Assembly: GCA_963930775.1 (NCBI GenBank)
Contig: OZ005689.1
Location: 6,239,569-6,303,568, forward strand
From: Cliona cf. orientalis
Taxonomy: Eukaryota > Porifera > Demospongiae > Clionaida > Clionaidae
DNA: 64,000 nucleotides
Direction: 5' to 3'
Positions 38,001-46,003 of this stretch are shown here, piece by piece. A program made the position numbers and the translations under genes. The notes under the pieces are model-generated. The model searched no databases. It worked only from the letters and a program-made list of their open reading frames with translations, and had not been told where the DNA came from. Numbering within the stretch: position 1 is the first letter of the stretch; every line of letters starts with the position of its first letter.

Positions 38001-40897
38001 ACAAAAGAAGTGCGCGCAAAGCACGCTAAAAAAATTTCCGATTGACCACGCCCACTAATTATGTCACGTGACCATAGCTTATTGCTAGGCTCGTTATTAC
38101 AGTATACTAGTATAATAGTACTGCAGTTGACCATGCCCATCGTTTGACCTTTCGAACTCCTGTATCTTGGAGTGGTAGCTGCCTCGCTTAGCATCTATGT
38201 GTCTGAACGAGCTTAAAATAGTAAGTATAGAAACCTTATCCTTAGCGTTCTTTATCATTTTAGTTACAAATTTTATATAGTTTGTCATGCAGCTTCAGCT
38301 TGTCAGGCCAAGCTATTGTATATCCATAGACAGTGGGCCCACTCACTGAGCCCACTACGGGAAGACAAAGGGCCTGGGGCTCGAGCCCGCTGAGCCCTAT
38401 GCTAGCTACGCCCCTGCATAAGAAAATAATTAATGAAGGTTGATGTATTATTCGTTCCCTGCAGCTAACGACCCTGATATCAATATAGGAGTCCAGTAGT
38501 AACACGTCGCCAGGCCCCTAGGGACGAGGCTAGTAGTAACATTGACTAAATTTTTGCTACAATTGTATGGTGATTATTATCATGACCCTCAGATCACCGA
38601 CAATACAGTAGCTAATGTCACTTGGATGTTTATAAGGTCTTCACACTGACTCAGTAAGTGCTCCACTGATATCCAGTTATGATTCTAGAGTACAGCTACT
38701 TTGTGAGCCCTCAGGCTCATCAACAGTTACTGTGATAAATTGAATAATGATAGCAGATTTTGAGCCACTTTTGACCTTGAACATGGGCCACCTCTAAGCC
38801 ACTGAGTACTGATATTTAGTTTGTCACTGGACTTCCTTCACCAACTTAAAACTTCTACTGCCTGGTTTAGCATTCAGCATTTTGTACTCTGGCCCAGAGT
38901 CTGGGTGCCATACAGGAGTCTTCCTGTTGTTTGTAGTAACTACTCACCCATAGGAGGTGTTGCTAGCAGCCAACAGTGAACTAGACCTCTACGTCTCGTC
39001 ACTATAACCGGAAATGTGCTGCGTTTATTACACGAACCCATAGGTCTGAAATAGAAACGTACGTTTTTCTTATATACGTACGTTTATTACACAAATCCAT
39101 AGGTAGGTCTGAGAAGAGAAACGTACGTTTTTCTTGTGAACGTAAGGTCCAGGAAAAAGACGTACTTTTGTGGTTGGAACGTGAACTAGCGGATGAAAAC
39201 CTACGTTTATTGTTGGAAACTAAGATCCAAGGGTATAAACGTACATGTATACGTTTGGTCCAATAACGTATACGTTTATTGTGTGAAGGTCCAATATGTA
39301 GCTGTAATAATATTATTATTATAGATTGTGTTGTCTATCAAGTGCAGCCAAGAGAATAAAGGGTGTGGTTTCCGAGATCACATAGTACATTGAAGGAGTG
39401 ACTTCCGGTTCAGTTGCTGTACTGTACTAGTATCTCAAGAAATTGAAGGGTGTGACTTCCAAGCTAGAAGGGTGTGGCTATAATATAGGCTTGCAAGATT
39501 CCTGTACAGATATATACAAAGCTCCAAACGACTTAATGCATACTCAGTATATTTGTGATTGCAAGATCCATATTGCCATTCTAGTTCCTCGAGGAAACAC
39601 CCTAATAACTCGACTTGTTAATAATGCACACCTTGAACCTTGAACTATACTGGAGTCTTGCAAGCCTATATTATTATAGCCACATCCTTCTAGCTTGGAA
39701 GTCACACCCTTCAATCTCTTGAGATACTAGTACAGTACAGCAACTGAACCGGAAGTCACTCCTTCAATGTACTATGTGATCTCGGAAACCACACCCTTTA
39801 TTCTCTTGGCTGCACTTGATAGACAACACAATCTATAACAATATTACAGCTACATATTGGACCTTCACACAATAAACGTATACGTTATTGGACCAAACGT
39901 ATACATGTACGTTTATACCCTTGGACCTTAGTTTCCAACAATAAACGTAGGTTTTCATCCGCTAGTTCACGTTCCAATCACAAAAGTACGTCTTTTTCCT
40001 GGACCTTACGTTCACAAGAAAAACGTACGTTTCTCTTCTCAGACCTACCTATGGATTTGTGTAATAAACGTAAGTATATAAGAAAAACGTACGTTTCCAT
40101 TTCAGACCTATGGGTTCGTGTAATAAACGCAGCACATTTCCGGTTATTTACGCACCTTATTAGTGAGTGACGTAACGATTCTTTGGGACGTATTTTTGAA
40201 TCATACGGCTTGCCATAAGATCGCGCATGCGCAAAAGGTGCCATTAGCGCAACGAATGTTGACGACCATTTCCCAATTTCAGCTTTTCCGTTTTTGATTT
40301 CCGCTTCAGTTTTCCGTTTCCACTTGCCATACTTAGTTCAGATGGAAATACATGCGGGTGGAAATCAAGGGGGGATGAGAAACAACTATTTGATTTGGAG
40401 TGGCCTAAGTGCCAGTGTGTACATAATTTAGCACTTCACTGCTTCACTCTCGGAGACGGCTGAAAATGCTGACCTTGAAGTTGTTGATCATTTCCAGAGG
40501 GCATTTCCAAACTGGTCACGGTTCCACACCGTGGTACTAGGGTCAAGGTGGACTTGAGCTTCATGCACAGAAGATCCACGAGATCTCGACGCTTTCGTCG
40601 ATGGAAGGCTCGAGCTAGCTTCAAGAAAGTGGCTCCTCGTCCTTCTCTTTTATGCCAGGCGTCCAGTAGGGACACTCTGCACATTTCCTGGCTGCTATTT
40701 TCTTGACTTATGTCCCGTACCTCGTCCGAGGAAAACTCCAGATAACAACCAATCATCTCCCAGTCCGCGCCAAGTTCGACAGCGATATCATATCTGATAT
40801 CTCGTGGGCACTCTCTGTCTAGGTCTTTTTCTTTGAAGCTGTGTCGCGACAAAATCTCTTCCAAAGTAGGGCCGGTTTCGCTCGGAATTGCTGCCAT
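19131..40897 (-). CDS. Death domain - UBAN coiled coil - TKL/RIPK-like protein kinase, 4 exons
   Basis: Four exons join in phase on the minus strand: 40897-40474 (ends phase 1), 35267-34513, 24214-23507 and 20054-19131 (stop TGA). All introns start GT and end AG, and the total is 936 codons plus stop. Residues about 30-113 form a Death domain. Residues 142-393 are a sponge/cnidarian-type middle domain (FIDYELLQHL, DCWPGLEVPP, LSLGEKTLYQR). Residues about 394-665 are coiled coil opening with AETYKGDFENERKERK, like the UBAN/CC2-LZ ubiquitin-binding motif of NEMO and optineurin. Residues about 695-936 are a kinase. By family this would be a cytosolic innate-immune or cell-death signalling kinase, analogous to RIPKs; that role is inferred. 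The exon 1 to exon 2 junction (CAAG|GTCAGC donor) is the least certain, and an extra small exon in the 10.3-kb intron 2 cannot be excluded. Confidence 0.75.
20055..20872. other. Intron 3 of the kinase gene, right part
   Basis: No exon seen. Positions 20623-20697 are bounded by TAGTCTCG and GAGGCTA with a perfect central palindrome (TAGTAGTCTCAGACTACTA). They look like a small relative of the TAGTCTCG element family, but no 9-bp duplication is visible. Confidence 0.5.
20873..21557. mobile_element. TATGTGACC-family MITE, copy 1 (~685 bp)
   Basis: Inverted ends TATGTGACCGTCCACGAGAA and TTCTCGTGGACGGTCACATA. The body (GCCACCATTACCAACTACAA ... CTACACGGCCGACTTCTTCG) recurs at 21884-22900 and 33004-33688 in opposite orientation. 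No transposase. Confidence 0.85.
21884..22900. mobile_element. TATGTGACC-family MITE, copy 2, containing a TAGTCTCG element
   Basis: Reverse orientation to copy 1, with ends TATGTGACCCTCCATGAC and TCATGGAAGGTCACATA. The 322-bp element at 22089-22410 is inserted at TAGCTAACA; copies 1 and 3 are continuous across that site and provide the empty-site control. Confidence 0.85.
22089..22410. mobile_element. Non-autonomous TAGTCTCG element (AcademH-like MITE), 322 bp, 9-bp TSD
   Basis: Ends TAGTCTCGTCCCCAGACC and GGTCTGGGGACGAGACTA. Inverted similarity extends ~60 bp inward to CGAGCGCTTTTTGGG. The flanks are TAGCTAACA (22080-22088) and TTGCTAACA (22411-22419), a 9-bp duplication with one mismatch. 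The terminal repeats match the type seen on the RecQ/DUF6589 transposon at 41421-49411. Confidence 0.85.
22901..23506. other. Intron 3 of the kinase gene, left part
   Basis: AT-rich, no exon or clear repeat end identified. A consensus donor GTGAGG at 23506 begins the intron on the minus strand. Confidence 0.6.
23507..24214 (-). CDS. Exon 3 of the Death-domain kinase gene: UBAN-type coiled coil
   Basis: Acceptor TTTCTTTAG|GCTGAAAC at 24214 and donor AAAAG|GTGAGG at 23507, both phase 0; 708 bp. The first residues, AETYKGDFENERKERKVQ, match the core pattern of the UBAN motif of NEMO/optineurin/ABIN, which binds linear ubiquitin. The rest is a long heptad-rich coiled coil (KQQIEGLKIEVELKE, QLQQLHSEKTELQQQ, YEQQLEYYQEQVRQI). 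The ATG at 24130 is internal; sequence from the acceptor to that ATG is open and conserved-looking. Confidence 0.85.
24215..25524. other. Intron 2 of the kinase gene, right part, with a dispersed repeat
   Basis: No exon seen. Positions about 25018-25380 (ACTAGAGCTCT..GAGCAC to TACATCACCCCTTGTGCAT) belong to a dispersed family also present at 30236-30855, with a shorter relative near 34200-34330. Confidence 0.5.
25525..26640. repeat. Dispersed ~1-kb repeat, copy 2, with a nested MITE
   Basis: Same sequence as 3278-3945 (CATAGAGTCGGTAGACTC start). An AACACTAAG-family MITE (about 25757-26133) has inserted in the TTTCTCATTCTTTCTTT tract; TTTCTTTCTTTCTCATTT follows the MITE, consistent with duplication of the target tract. 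Confidence 0.8.
25757..26133. mobile_element. AACACTAAG-family MITE, 377 bp, nested
   Basis: AAGGCGACCAGAACACTAAG at the left and TTTTTTTTCTACTTAGTGTT at the right. The empty site is preserved at 3278-3945, so the limits are well defined. Confidence 0.8.
26641..27399. repeat. Intron 2: inverted repeat pair 26826-26935 / 27077-27200
   Basis: AAACAAGATTTTTAGGGATA in the left arm is the reverse complement of TATCCCTAAAAATCTTGTTT in the right arm, and the match extends ~110 bp around a ~140-bp spacer. The two open frames with shared protein sequence on opposite strands arise from this symmetry and are not genes. Confidence 0.75.
27400..29345. repeat. Intron 2: CATGAAA-rich degenerate repeat blocks (27400-27835 and 28975-29345)
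   Basis: Short motifs such as ATTTCATGGGATT, CATGAAAAT and TTTCATAGG recur in both orientations at irregular spacing. Between the blocks, 28218-28345 contains an inverted repeat (CAGTTATGAAAC with GTTTCATAACTG). No coding signal. Confidence 0.6.
29678..30148. mobile_element. TA-flanked element (CCGTATTTCCTCG ends) with a pogo/Tigger-type HTH remnant, 471 bp
   Basis: Ends CCGTATTTCCTCGAATAAAC and TTTAATCAAGGAAATACGG, TA on both sides (29676-29677, 30149-30150), interior full of AACGCCGGGCC modules. On the plus strand about 29905-30050, one frame reads SYDLSFKLKAIESAEKTSKE followed by AAARRFG, a stop and THRRTHEWCGQK. This is the pattern of the N-terminal DNA-binding domain of pogo/Tigger-like (Tc1/mariner) transposases, broken by a frameshift after MAQQRKK and by the stop. 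Confidence 0.8.
30149..31012. other. Intron 2: dispersed repeat (about 30236-30855), no exon
   Basis: Shares ACTAGAGCTCTATAGAGCAC, GACGACCTTTA.CT and ACTTTACCCCTTGCACATGC with the repeat at 25018-25380. No exon seen. Confidence 0.55.
31013..31544. mobile_element. TA-flanked palindromic MITE (CCGTACCCTC ends), 532 bp
   Basis: Ends CCGTACCCTCACGAAAGAGG and CCTCTTTGGCGAGGGTACGG with GGCCCA just inside each; TA at 31011-31012 and 31545-31546. No transposase. Confidence 0.85.
31545..32194. other. Intron 2: no exon seen
   Basis: AT-rich. The 31920-32065 stretch has AAACTTTGGTGAG and CTCACCAAAG in inverted orientation around GGTGAATTCGGCAGACATC, so it may be another small MITE. I did not find matching flanks. 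Confidence 0.4.
32195..32972. mobile_element. Non-autonomous TAGTCT element (AcademH-like), 778 bp, 9-bp TSD
   Basis: Ends TAGTCTATCGAGCTAGACCC and GGGTCTAGCTCGATAGACTA with ~75-bp inverted repeats running to AGGTCACGTTT. Flanks CCATGCGCG (32186-32194) and TCATGCGCG (32973-32981) are a 9-bp duplication with one mismatch. Inside is a direct duplication of ~185 bp (about 32309-32488 and 32491-32676). Confidence 0.85.
33004..33688. mobile_element. TATGTGACC-family MITE, copy 3 (~685 bp)
   Basis: Same orientation as copy 2, uninterrupted. Ends TATGTGACCCTCCACGAGG and CTCGTGGGGGGTCACATA. Confidence 0.85.
33689..34512. other. Intron 2 of the kinase gene, left part
   Basis: No exon seen. A GCACGCACGCACGCACACGC simple repeat lies at about 34315-34342. 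The consensus donor GTAAGTAT at 34512 (minus strand) opens the intron. Confidence 0.6.
34513..35267 (-). CDS. Exon 2 of the Death-domain kinase gene: middle domain
   Basis: Acceptor CCATGCAG|TGTCCCCC at 35267 (phase 1) and donor ACTCAT|GTAAGTAT at 34513 (phase 0). The encoded ~250 residues (TRLPFTFKTEYESK, LFYRLNPLFTFIDYELLQHL, SKFGSQELKQEM, DPKSYTLEKLDSFRNRFYGK, LSLGEKTLYQR) match a domain I recognise from many sponge and cnidarian signalling proteins; I do not know a formal function. No start codon lies within the exon, so it must be joined upstream; the phase fits exon 1 exactly. Confidence 0.85.
35268..35689. other. Intron 1 of the kinase gene, right part
   Basis: No exon. The 35590-35680 block (CACTTCCAAACTACTTTTTGG ... 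GGGGGGAGGGGG) is a diverged relative of 36290-36365. Confidence 0.5.
35690..36075. mobile_element. TA-flanked palindromic MITE (CCGTAGAAACTGGTTG ends), 386 bp
   Basis: Ends CCGTAGAAACTGGTTG and CAACCAGTTTCTACGG, TA outside both (35688-35689, 36076-36077), TTAAGCGCATAC modules inside. Related to the AAGCGCA elements at 18046 and 60500. Confidence 0.9.
36285..37660. repeat. Inverted repeat pair around a TAGCCTCG element
   Basis: GTCCAAAGTCCTTGTGGAAA at about 36300 is the reverse complement of TTTCCACAAGGACTTTGGAC at about 37627. Similarity covers ~60-70 bp, including the G-rich tract. The 561-bp element 36543-37103 and a G-rich tract (37564-37598) lie between the arms. Confidence 0.65.
36543..37103. 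mobile_element. Non-autonomous TAGCCTCG element (AcademH-like), 561 bp, 9-bp TSD
   Basis: Ends TAGCCTCGTCCCCAGGCGCC and GGCGCCTGGGGACGAGGCTA, with inverted similarity running ~150 bp to GGCACAACAGC. The flanks TACATAGCT (36534-36542 and 37104-37112) are a perfect 9-bp duplication. Interior arms contain TCGAGTTTTTCGATCTGA-like palindromic sequence. No ORF. Confidence 0.9.
37960..38416. mobile_element. CAGGGGCG-ended MITE, 457 bp, 5-bp TSD CATAA
   Basis: Ends CAGGGGCGTAGCCAGG and GCTAGCTACGCCCCTG, with CATAA at 37955-37959 and 38417-38421. Same family as 45650-46003 and 57401-57755 (shared GACCACGCCC and GCGCGCAAAGCACGC-type motif). Confidence 0.85.
38417..39004. other. Intron 1 of the kinase gene: no exon identified
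   Basis: A solo TAGTAGTAACA/GACGAGGCTA-like end is at about 38505-38535. No ORF or domain seen. Confidence 0.45.
39005..40146. repeat. Large palindrome (foldback), 1,142 bp with ~490-bp arms
   Basis: The left arm from TAACCGGAAATGTGCTGCGT is matched by the right arm ending in ACGCAGCACATTTCCGGTTA. Inverted identity continues almost without gap to CTATAATATAGGCTTGCAAG (left, about 39478) and its inverted partner CTTGCAAGCCTATATTATTATAG (right, about 39656), around a ~165-bp spacer. Each arm carries several ACGTACGTTT and AATAAACGTA motifs. It lies in intron 1 of the kinase gene and would fold into a long hairpin in a transcript or in single-stranded DNA. Confidence 0.9.
40474..40897 (-). CDS. 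Exon 1 of the Death-domain kinase gene: Death domain
   Basis: ATG at 40897 opens a frame with WEMIGCYLEFSSDEVRDI, SLLDAWHKREGRGATFLKLA and RRKRRDLVDLLCMKL, a clear six-helix Death domain pattern (residues about 30-113). The frame would stop at 40436 if unspliced. A CTTCAAG|GTCAGC donor at 40474 leaves phase 1, which matches the phase-1 acceptor of exon 2. If that donor is not used, a free-standing 153-residue Death-domain protein is the alternative. The 9-bp duplication of the large nested insertion lies only 18-26 bp upstream of the ATG. Confidence 0.8.
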
Positions 40898-41649
40898 GTT
40901 TTGGGGGATAGTACAGTACTAGCGTAGCATGCGTAGCCTCCTACGAACCCAGGCTCACTTTCGTGGGGGCCGGGGGAGGGGAAAGAGAGCCTGGTACACA
41001 CTGTCTGCGCATGCGCAAAGTTTACGGAGCAATTTTTAGTACCGTATAGCGGGAAACTTTCGAGGGAGAAAACTTTCACGAATTTCGCGATTTTTCAGCC
41101 ATCCGCGAAAGTTTTCTCCACGAAATTCTAGGCATGCCACACCCGTTAGCGATTTTTTATCTGACGTACACTTTTCGAACTTAACCGCTCACTAGACCGT
41201 TTTGCGCACGCCGCTAATGTGAAATGAATGGGAGTGGCCTCTTTCGATCATGTGACTGACCACTGTAAGTATGTTTATTGTTGATATCGCGTGTCAATTG
41301 TTCAAAGAAGTATAGGTAAGATTTACGCTATACTATTGTACTGAGCATGATACGATCGATAGTTTTAACTATTAGATTCACTGAAGAGAACGCTGGTTGC
41401 ATCTGCGTCATTGAAACATGTAGTCTCGTGTACCAGACCACTCCCACCTCCCCAGCTCTGGATGTATTGCATCACCAGCGCGGGGAGAGGGAGGGTCTGG
41501 CCACTGTTGCACGGTTTCCGTGGCACAGGTCGGAATGTGGATATGACCAATGAGATTTCAGTAGTCACATGCAGGATTAATTATCGAATTCCTCAAATAC
41601 CATAACGTGCGCGCGCGCCTAGCGCGTGCGATTAGTCAATCGAGTGAGC

Positions 41650-44041
41650 ATGATGGAGTGGACAAGCGACAACATCGAAGCTGCTATGACAGCGTCAGTT
41701 GAAGCTCTGGGGTACGATAAACTCACGAGAAACCAGAATAAGGTGTTGCGGAGCTTTCTTTCAGGATCAGATGTGTTTGCGAGTTTGCCGACTGGAAGCG
41801 GGAAATCGTTGTGCTACTGGGTTCTACCGGGTGCTTTCGATATATTAAGGTACCATTTAATTGCGTGGGCGTGAGCGTCAGGAATGGCTAATTCAATTAG
41901 CGAATCGTGAAGGGGCGTGGCCGAAGAGGCCATACGAGTGCTTTTGGTCGAAGGTGGGCGTGTCCAGAATCGGCCAGGGATGATTATGCGCGTGTAATTA
42001 GCGACCGGAAGTGGCCCCTGAAGAAAAGGCCGGTAATTGCCCACATCAAAGCAAGATCAAAGCATTCTTGCTTAACTATTAACCGCAACGACAAAAAAAA
42101 AAAAAAAAAAAAAAAAGCCTTATTCGGCCTAATTAAGCATGTGGGCGTGTTCCTGGCACTGTGTGGAGTGTGTGCGTGTGCGTTAATGCAGGTTTTATTG
42201 CTTCCGATTGGGCGTGGCTTCACGGGCCAGTGCTTGGATATCGGCGCCTGGGACTTGGCCTCGGCGATAGGTGGGCGTGTCCCGGAAGCGGTGGTGACCT
42301 TTGAACCCCGCGAGGAGGCTTTGGGGGCGTGGCAGGAGGTCAAAGGTGAGGCCATGTCAGTTAATGAGGCACTGTACGCCGGTGCGATCGAGGGGCCTGT
42401 ACGGCTGGACGGAAGCTGACGATGGTTTGAAGCGGATGTGGTTGCGATGACGTGTTGTTACTCCGCCCACACAGGAAATGAGGTGAGCTCTTGCGTGGGC
42501 GGTGTGGCAGAACAGCCTCCAAGTGTTTGTGTGTGTGTGTGTTTTGGCCTTGAGGAAGCTGTGTGTTTTAATTGGGATTGATTGTGGGCTTCCGGTGGAC
42601 ATCCGGTGGTTAGTAGGCACTTGATTGAGAATGGTGGTCCTTGGGGAACAGGGTGGGGCTGTTTTGGGCGTGGCCTGGCCCCTCCCTTCCGGCTCGGCTT
42701 CCGGTCCATGGAGGATATTAAATGAACACTTCCGGCTCTAGCAGCCACACCCCTGAGACCTGTGCAATTAAAAGGGCGTGGTTACACAACATGCACCTCA
42801 CTAATGACTTTGATGTGGTTTAGGTGTCATATCCCCCACCTCACGCCCACGCAATTTAATGGTACCTTAAGGAAGACAAATACCTCTATTGTCCTGGTTA
42901 TCAGCCCATTGATAGCTCTAATGAAGGATCAGGTGGAGCGCTTGAAAGTTAAACGGATGAAGGCTGTATACGGAGGCGATCAGTGTGAAATGGATCGAGT
43001 ATATGAAGGGCATTACCAGATGATATTTCTAAGTCCAGAATCGCTGCTGACCACCAACAAGTGGAGAGATATCTTACTTTCTGACGTGTATCAACGAAAT
43101 CTTATAGCAGTAGTGATTGATGAAGCACACTGTGTGAAGAAATGGTGAGTGGCAAATTTTGTGTTAATTTTCAGAACATGCATAATTTAATTTTATTCTG
43201 TGCTGATACATGTAGGGGTGAAAGTTTTCGAAGAGCATTTTCCAGGCTCTCTGAAGTTCGTAGCATCATTCCAAATAGCGTGAAACTGATGGCCCTCACT
43301 GCAACTGCTACCACAAACACAAGAAGGAGTGTGTGTCGAATATTAGGTATGGTTCAGCCTAGCATTGTGGCCTTGTCACCAAACCGTGTGAACATACACT
43401 ACTCGGTTCACAAGAAAGAAGCAACTATAGAAAAGACTTTCTCTGAGTTGGTGAATGAGCTGCGTGAAAAAAGGTTGCAAACTCCCCGTACTGTTATATT
43501 CTGTCGTAGTTATGAGGATGTCGGCTACATATACTCCTTCATCACTCGTTCCCTAGGGGCCAAGTGTGTGGAACCTATCGGAGCTCCTAACATTGCTTGC
43601 TTTCGTTTGGTTGACATGTTTACTGCATGTACAGAACAGAAAGTGAAAGATGTAATCATCTGCAACTTCACACAGAAAGAGGCTCGTCTAAGAGTGGTCA
43701 TTGCTACTGTGGCATTCGGCATGGGACTTGATAGCCCTAATATAAGAAGGATTATTCATTGGGGAGCTCCTGCTGACATCGAAGGCTACATACAAGAAAC
43801 TGGTAGGGCAGGGAGAGACGGTGAGCAATCTCTAGCAAAACTTTATTATGCACCTGTAAACCTCCACCCTTGGTACACTGAAGAGAGTATGAGGCTGTAC
43901 TGTCTAAATAATGAGACTTGCCGACGACAGGTACTACTACAAGACTTTGATGTAGATGATGAGGTAGTGTCCCCCTCTTCTTTGTGTAGGTGTTGTGATG
44001 TTTGTGATAAGACTTGTAATTGTGATGTGTGTGCAATATGA
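41650..44041 (+). CDS. RecQ-like DNA helicase of the transposon, coding exon split by a TTAA element
   Basis: Exons 41650-41849, 42872-43144 and 43216-44041 join in frame to 432 codons plus stop. Motifs in order: ASLPTGSGKSLCYW (Walker A), SPLIALMKDQVERL (Ia), VIDEAHCV (DEAH box), ALTATAT (III), TVIFCRSYEDVG (IV), IATVAFGMGLDSPNIRRIIH and QETGRAGRDG (V/VI), then a Cys-rich Zn-binding tail (CRCCDVCDKTCNCDVC). It unwinds DNA 3'-5' by family; WH and HRDC domains are absent, so this is a minimal RecQ. Intron 2 is conventional (ATG|GTGAGT to TGTAG|G). The first interruption is a 1,018-bp transposon whose junctions form GT and AG and whose removal restores the frame. Whether it is spliced decides if the gene is alive. 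ATG at 41653 is an alternative start. Confidence 0.85.
41849..42866. mobile_element. TTAA-flanked DNA transposon, 1,018 bp, forming a GT-AG intron in the RecQ gene
   Basis: Inverted ends GGTACCATTTAATTGCGTGG and CCACGCAATTTAATGGTACC, flanked by TTAA at 41845-41848 and 42867-42870. The host reads ATATTAAG|GTACC at the left and GGTACCTTAAG|GAAG at the right, so positions 41850-42871 are bounded by GT and AG. Excision or splicing leaves the same restored codon (AGG). A 25-base A tract (about 42093-42118) lies inside. Related partial copies are at 3948-4192 and 60349-61530. Its 170-codon and other frames are not recognisable proteins. Confidence 0.9.
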
Positions 44042-44904
44042 AGAAATTTAATTTGTAAGTAATAGTTATATCACGGGCGCGAGGGATGTATGGCATTTAT
44101 TGCACCGAAGCACGAGGGCGCGAAGCGGCCCGAGGGCTGAGTGCAATAAATGCCATACATCCCGAGTGCACGTGATATAACTATTTTATATCCCGTGGGC
44201 ATTAGCTACCATGGACACTGAAAAGAAGAAGAAAGAACAACTCATCTTGGTCGTATCAGACTACTAAGCCGCTCTCTGAGTCAGTTCTCGAACGTCGATC
44301 GTTCCTTAGAGCGCCTCGTGACTGAGGGGTGTGGTCAAATCGACACTAAACTCGATCGCGTGACAAGCACCATCGAGTTCAGAATCTGATATTCGTCGCT
44401 CAAGCTGTTGCCTAGCACAGAAGCGAATACCTATTGCCATGCCAAAGCTTTTACGTGATAAGCTTACCTTGGTATGTCTCTAGCTCTCTCAGTCTGTGTA
44501 GACTTGCGATCGACCGACCGATCGACGATACGACTCCGCCCATCGCTTCGACGCTTTGTGCTTTCTCCTGCCATTCTTCCCGCTACACGCTCCATTGATA
44601 TAGCTTTACAGAGCCCCACAGAATCGCTGAAGAAGCGGCTAGTTCTTTGATCCTCGGCAATACTTTTTGCCTGAAGCGCGTTTGACAGTGCAATATGAGT
44701 TTGCGGTTAGTGCAATATCGTTGCGGTTAGTGCAATATGAGTTTGCGGTTAGTGCAATATTGCATATATTTTACTTAGCAACAACATAGTAACGGGATAT
44801 AATTTATAATTATTAATCACACTCAATCAATTATTAATAATTGATCTTGATTAAAATTAAATGATTGACAGCATGTACATTTTTAGTGTTCAGTGAAGAG
44901 ATAA
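44042..44904. repeat. Intergenic part of the transposon: palindrome and short repeats
   Basis: GGGATGTATGGCATTTATTG and CAATAAATGCCATACATCCC (about 44087-44162) form a hairpin just after the RecQ stop. From about 44186 to 44800 a possible MITE runs from TATATCCCGT to ACGGGATATA. A ~23-bp unit (GTTTGCGGTTAGTGCAATAT) repeats three times at 44696-44762. No gene. Confidence 0.6.
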
Positions 44905-45649
44905 TTACTGATACATAATCAACTTTTTTATTTGTCCATCCATCCACTCTTTTAATTCTCTCTTGTTGATGGCCTTGCAAGGATTGCTTGCAAAGTTTTT
45001 GAAATGCAAATGACAACGACCATCTTGGAACTTAAAAACTTTCGACTTTCTTAGCTGATCTACCATCATTGTTACATCTTTGTGCTTAGGTTTTTTTGTG
45101 TGGTAGTCCGATGGTGTGGGTACATTGTTGTCCACATCAAACCGACGGCTCAGGTTTGACATGCCACCAACAGTCTTGCCAATTCTCTCAACTGATTTCT
45201 CAGTGATGTTGGAACTTAACCCTCCAAGAGCATTTTTGGCAACTCGATTCAGATGTTCCAAATGGAGGTCGCATGAGATATTCTTACCAGTACGTCCATG
45301 TGTGTTGATTGTCCTGCTCCATGCTAGCTGTACTGCCATTCTAGGCGAAAAAAGGTAGTGATATTGAGCCAGGAGAGTTACCGCTTCGATGGAGTAGTTG
45401 GTACGTTTTGTTGACTTAAACAATGGAAGTAAAAATTTCCAGCATCTGATAATTCTATCACCATCACCTTCCCTGATAGAGTCATTAAACTCCATCAATA
45501 GCAGGCCGAGAACTAGTGTGTCCTTAGCATAGTCGTGAACACCATCATGCAGTTGTTTAGGTGTACCCTTCTTACTTTTCTCCACATATTCTGGTATTTT
45601 CAGATCTACATATTTTTCAATCAGCTGCTCTGTAGCAAGGAGTAGGATG

Positions 45650-46003
45650 CAGTGGCGTATCCAGGATTTGAAGGAGGGAGGTGCTAGGTTGATCGCGCGC
45701 GAAGCGCGCGCGCAAAATTTTTAGCCACACCCCCAAAACATTGACCACGCCCCTCATTTACGCGTTCTTGAAGATAGCTGGCTGACAAAGAAGGCTATTT
45801 TAGGCGTAGTGACGATGAGAAAACGCTGTTTAAGGAGCGAATTTTAGAGGCCAGTAAGTTTATTGTTGGTAGGAGCTGCCAGTTATCGATTATCATTGAC
45901 AATATTTGTGCTGAGGTACCGCTGAGGTAGGCTGAGCTGGCTGTTGTGCCAGAGCTGAGGGGGGTGCTCCAGCACCCTGAGCTCCATGCTAGATACGCCA
46001 CTG
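45650..46003. mobile_element. CAGTGGCG-ended MITE in the DUF6589 gene, 354 bp, 5-bp TSD GGATG
   Basis: Ends CAGTGGCGTATCCAGG and GCTAGATACGCCACTG, GGATG at 45645-45649 and 46004-46008. Contains GCGCGCGAAGCGCGCGC. Insertion is between RRDI and the following residues of exon 6; the frame is restored on its removal. Confidence 0.9.

Larger units (their letters stand above)
37655..40412. repeat. Outer inverted arms (37655-37903 and 40255-40412) of a 2.76-kb foldback-like block
   Basis: GGCCACTCCAAAT...GTTTCTCATCCCC on the left matches GGGGATGAGAAAC...ATTTGGAGTGGCC on the right. GGCAAGTGGAAA and GAAGCGGA...AAAGCTGAAATTG also occur inverted on the right side. Between them lie a CAGGGGCG element (37960-38416) and the large palindrome (39005-40146). 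The left arm contains an extra segment, so pairing is interrupted. Confidence 0.65.

Noticed and set aside
36285-40412. Single giant transposon enclosing all intron-1 repeats
   Set aside because: The inverted arms at 36285/37600 and at 37655/40255 pair separately and have different sequences, and no common target duplication was found.
41907-42419. 170-residue frame within the RecQ locus
   Set aside because: Lies wholly inside the 1,018-bp TTAA element, crosses its poly-A tract (Lys run) and has no recognisable domain.
45116-45358. Plus-strand frame opposite the DUF6589 gene
   Set aside because: Shadow of the minus-strand coding exon, which has clear family motifs.
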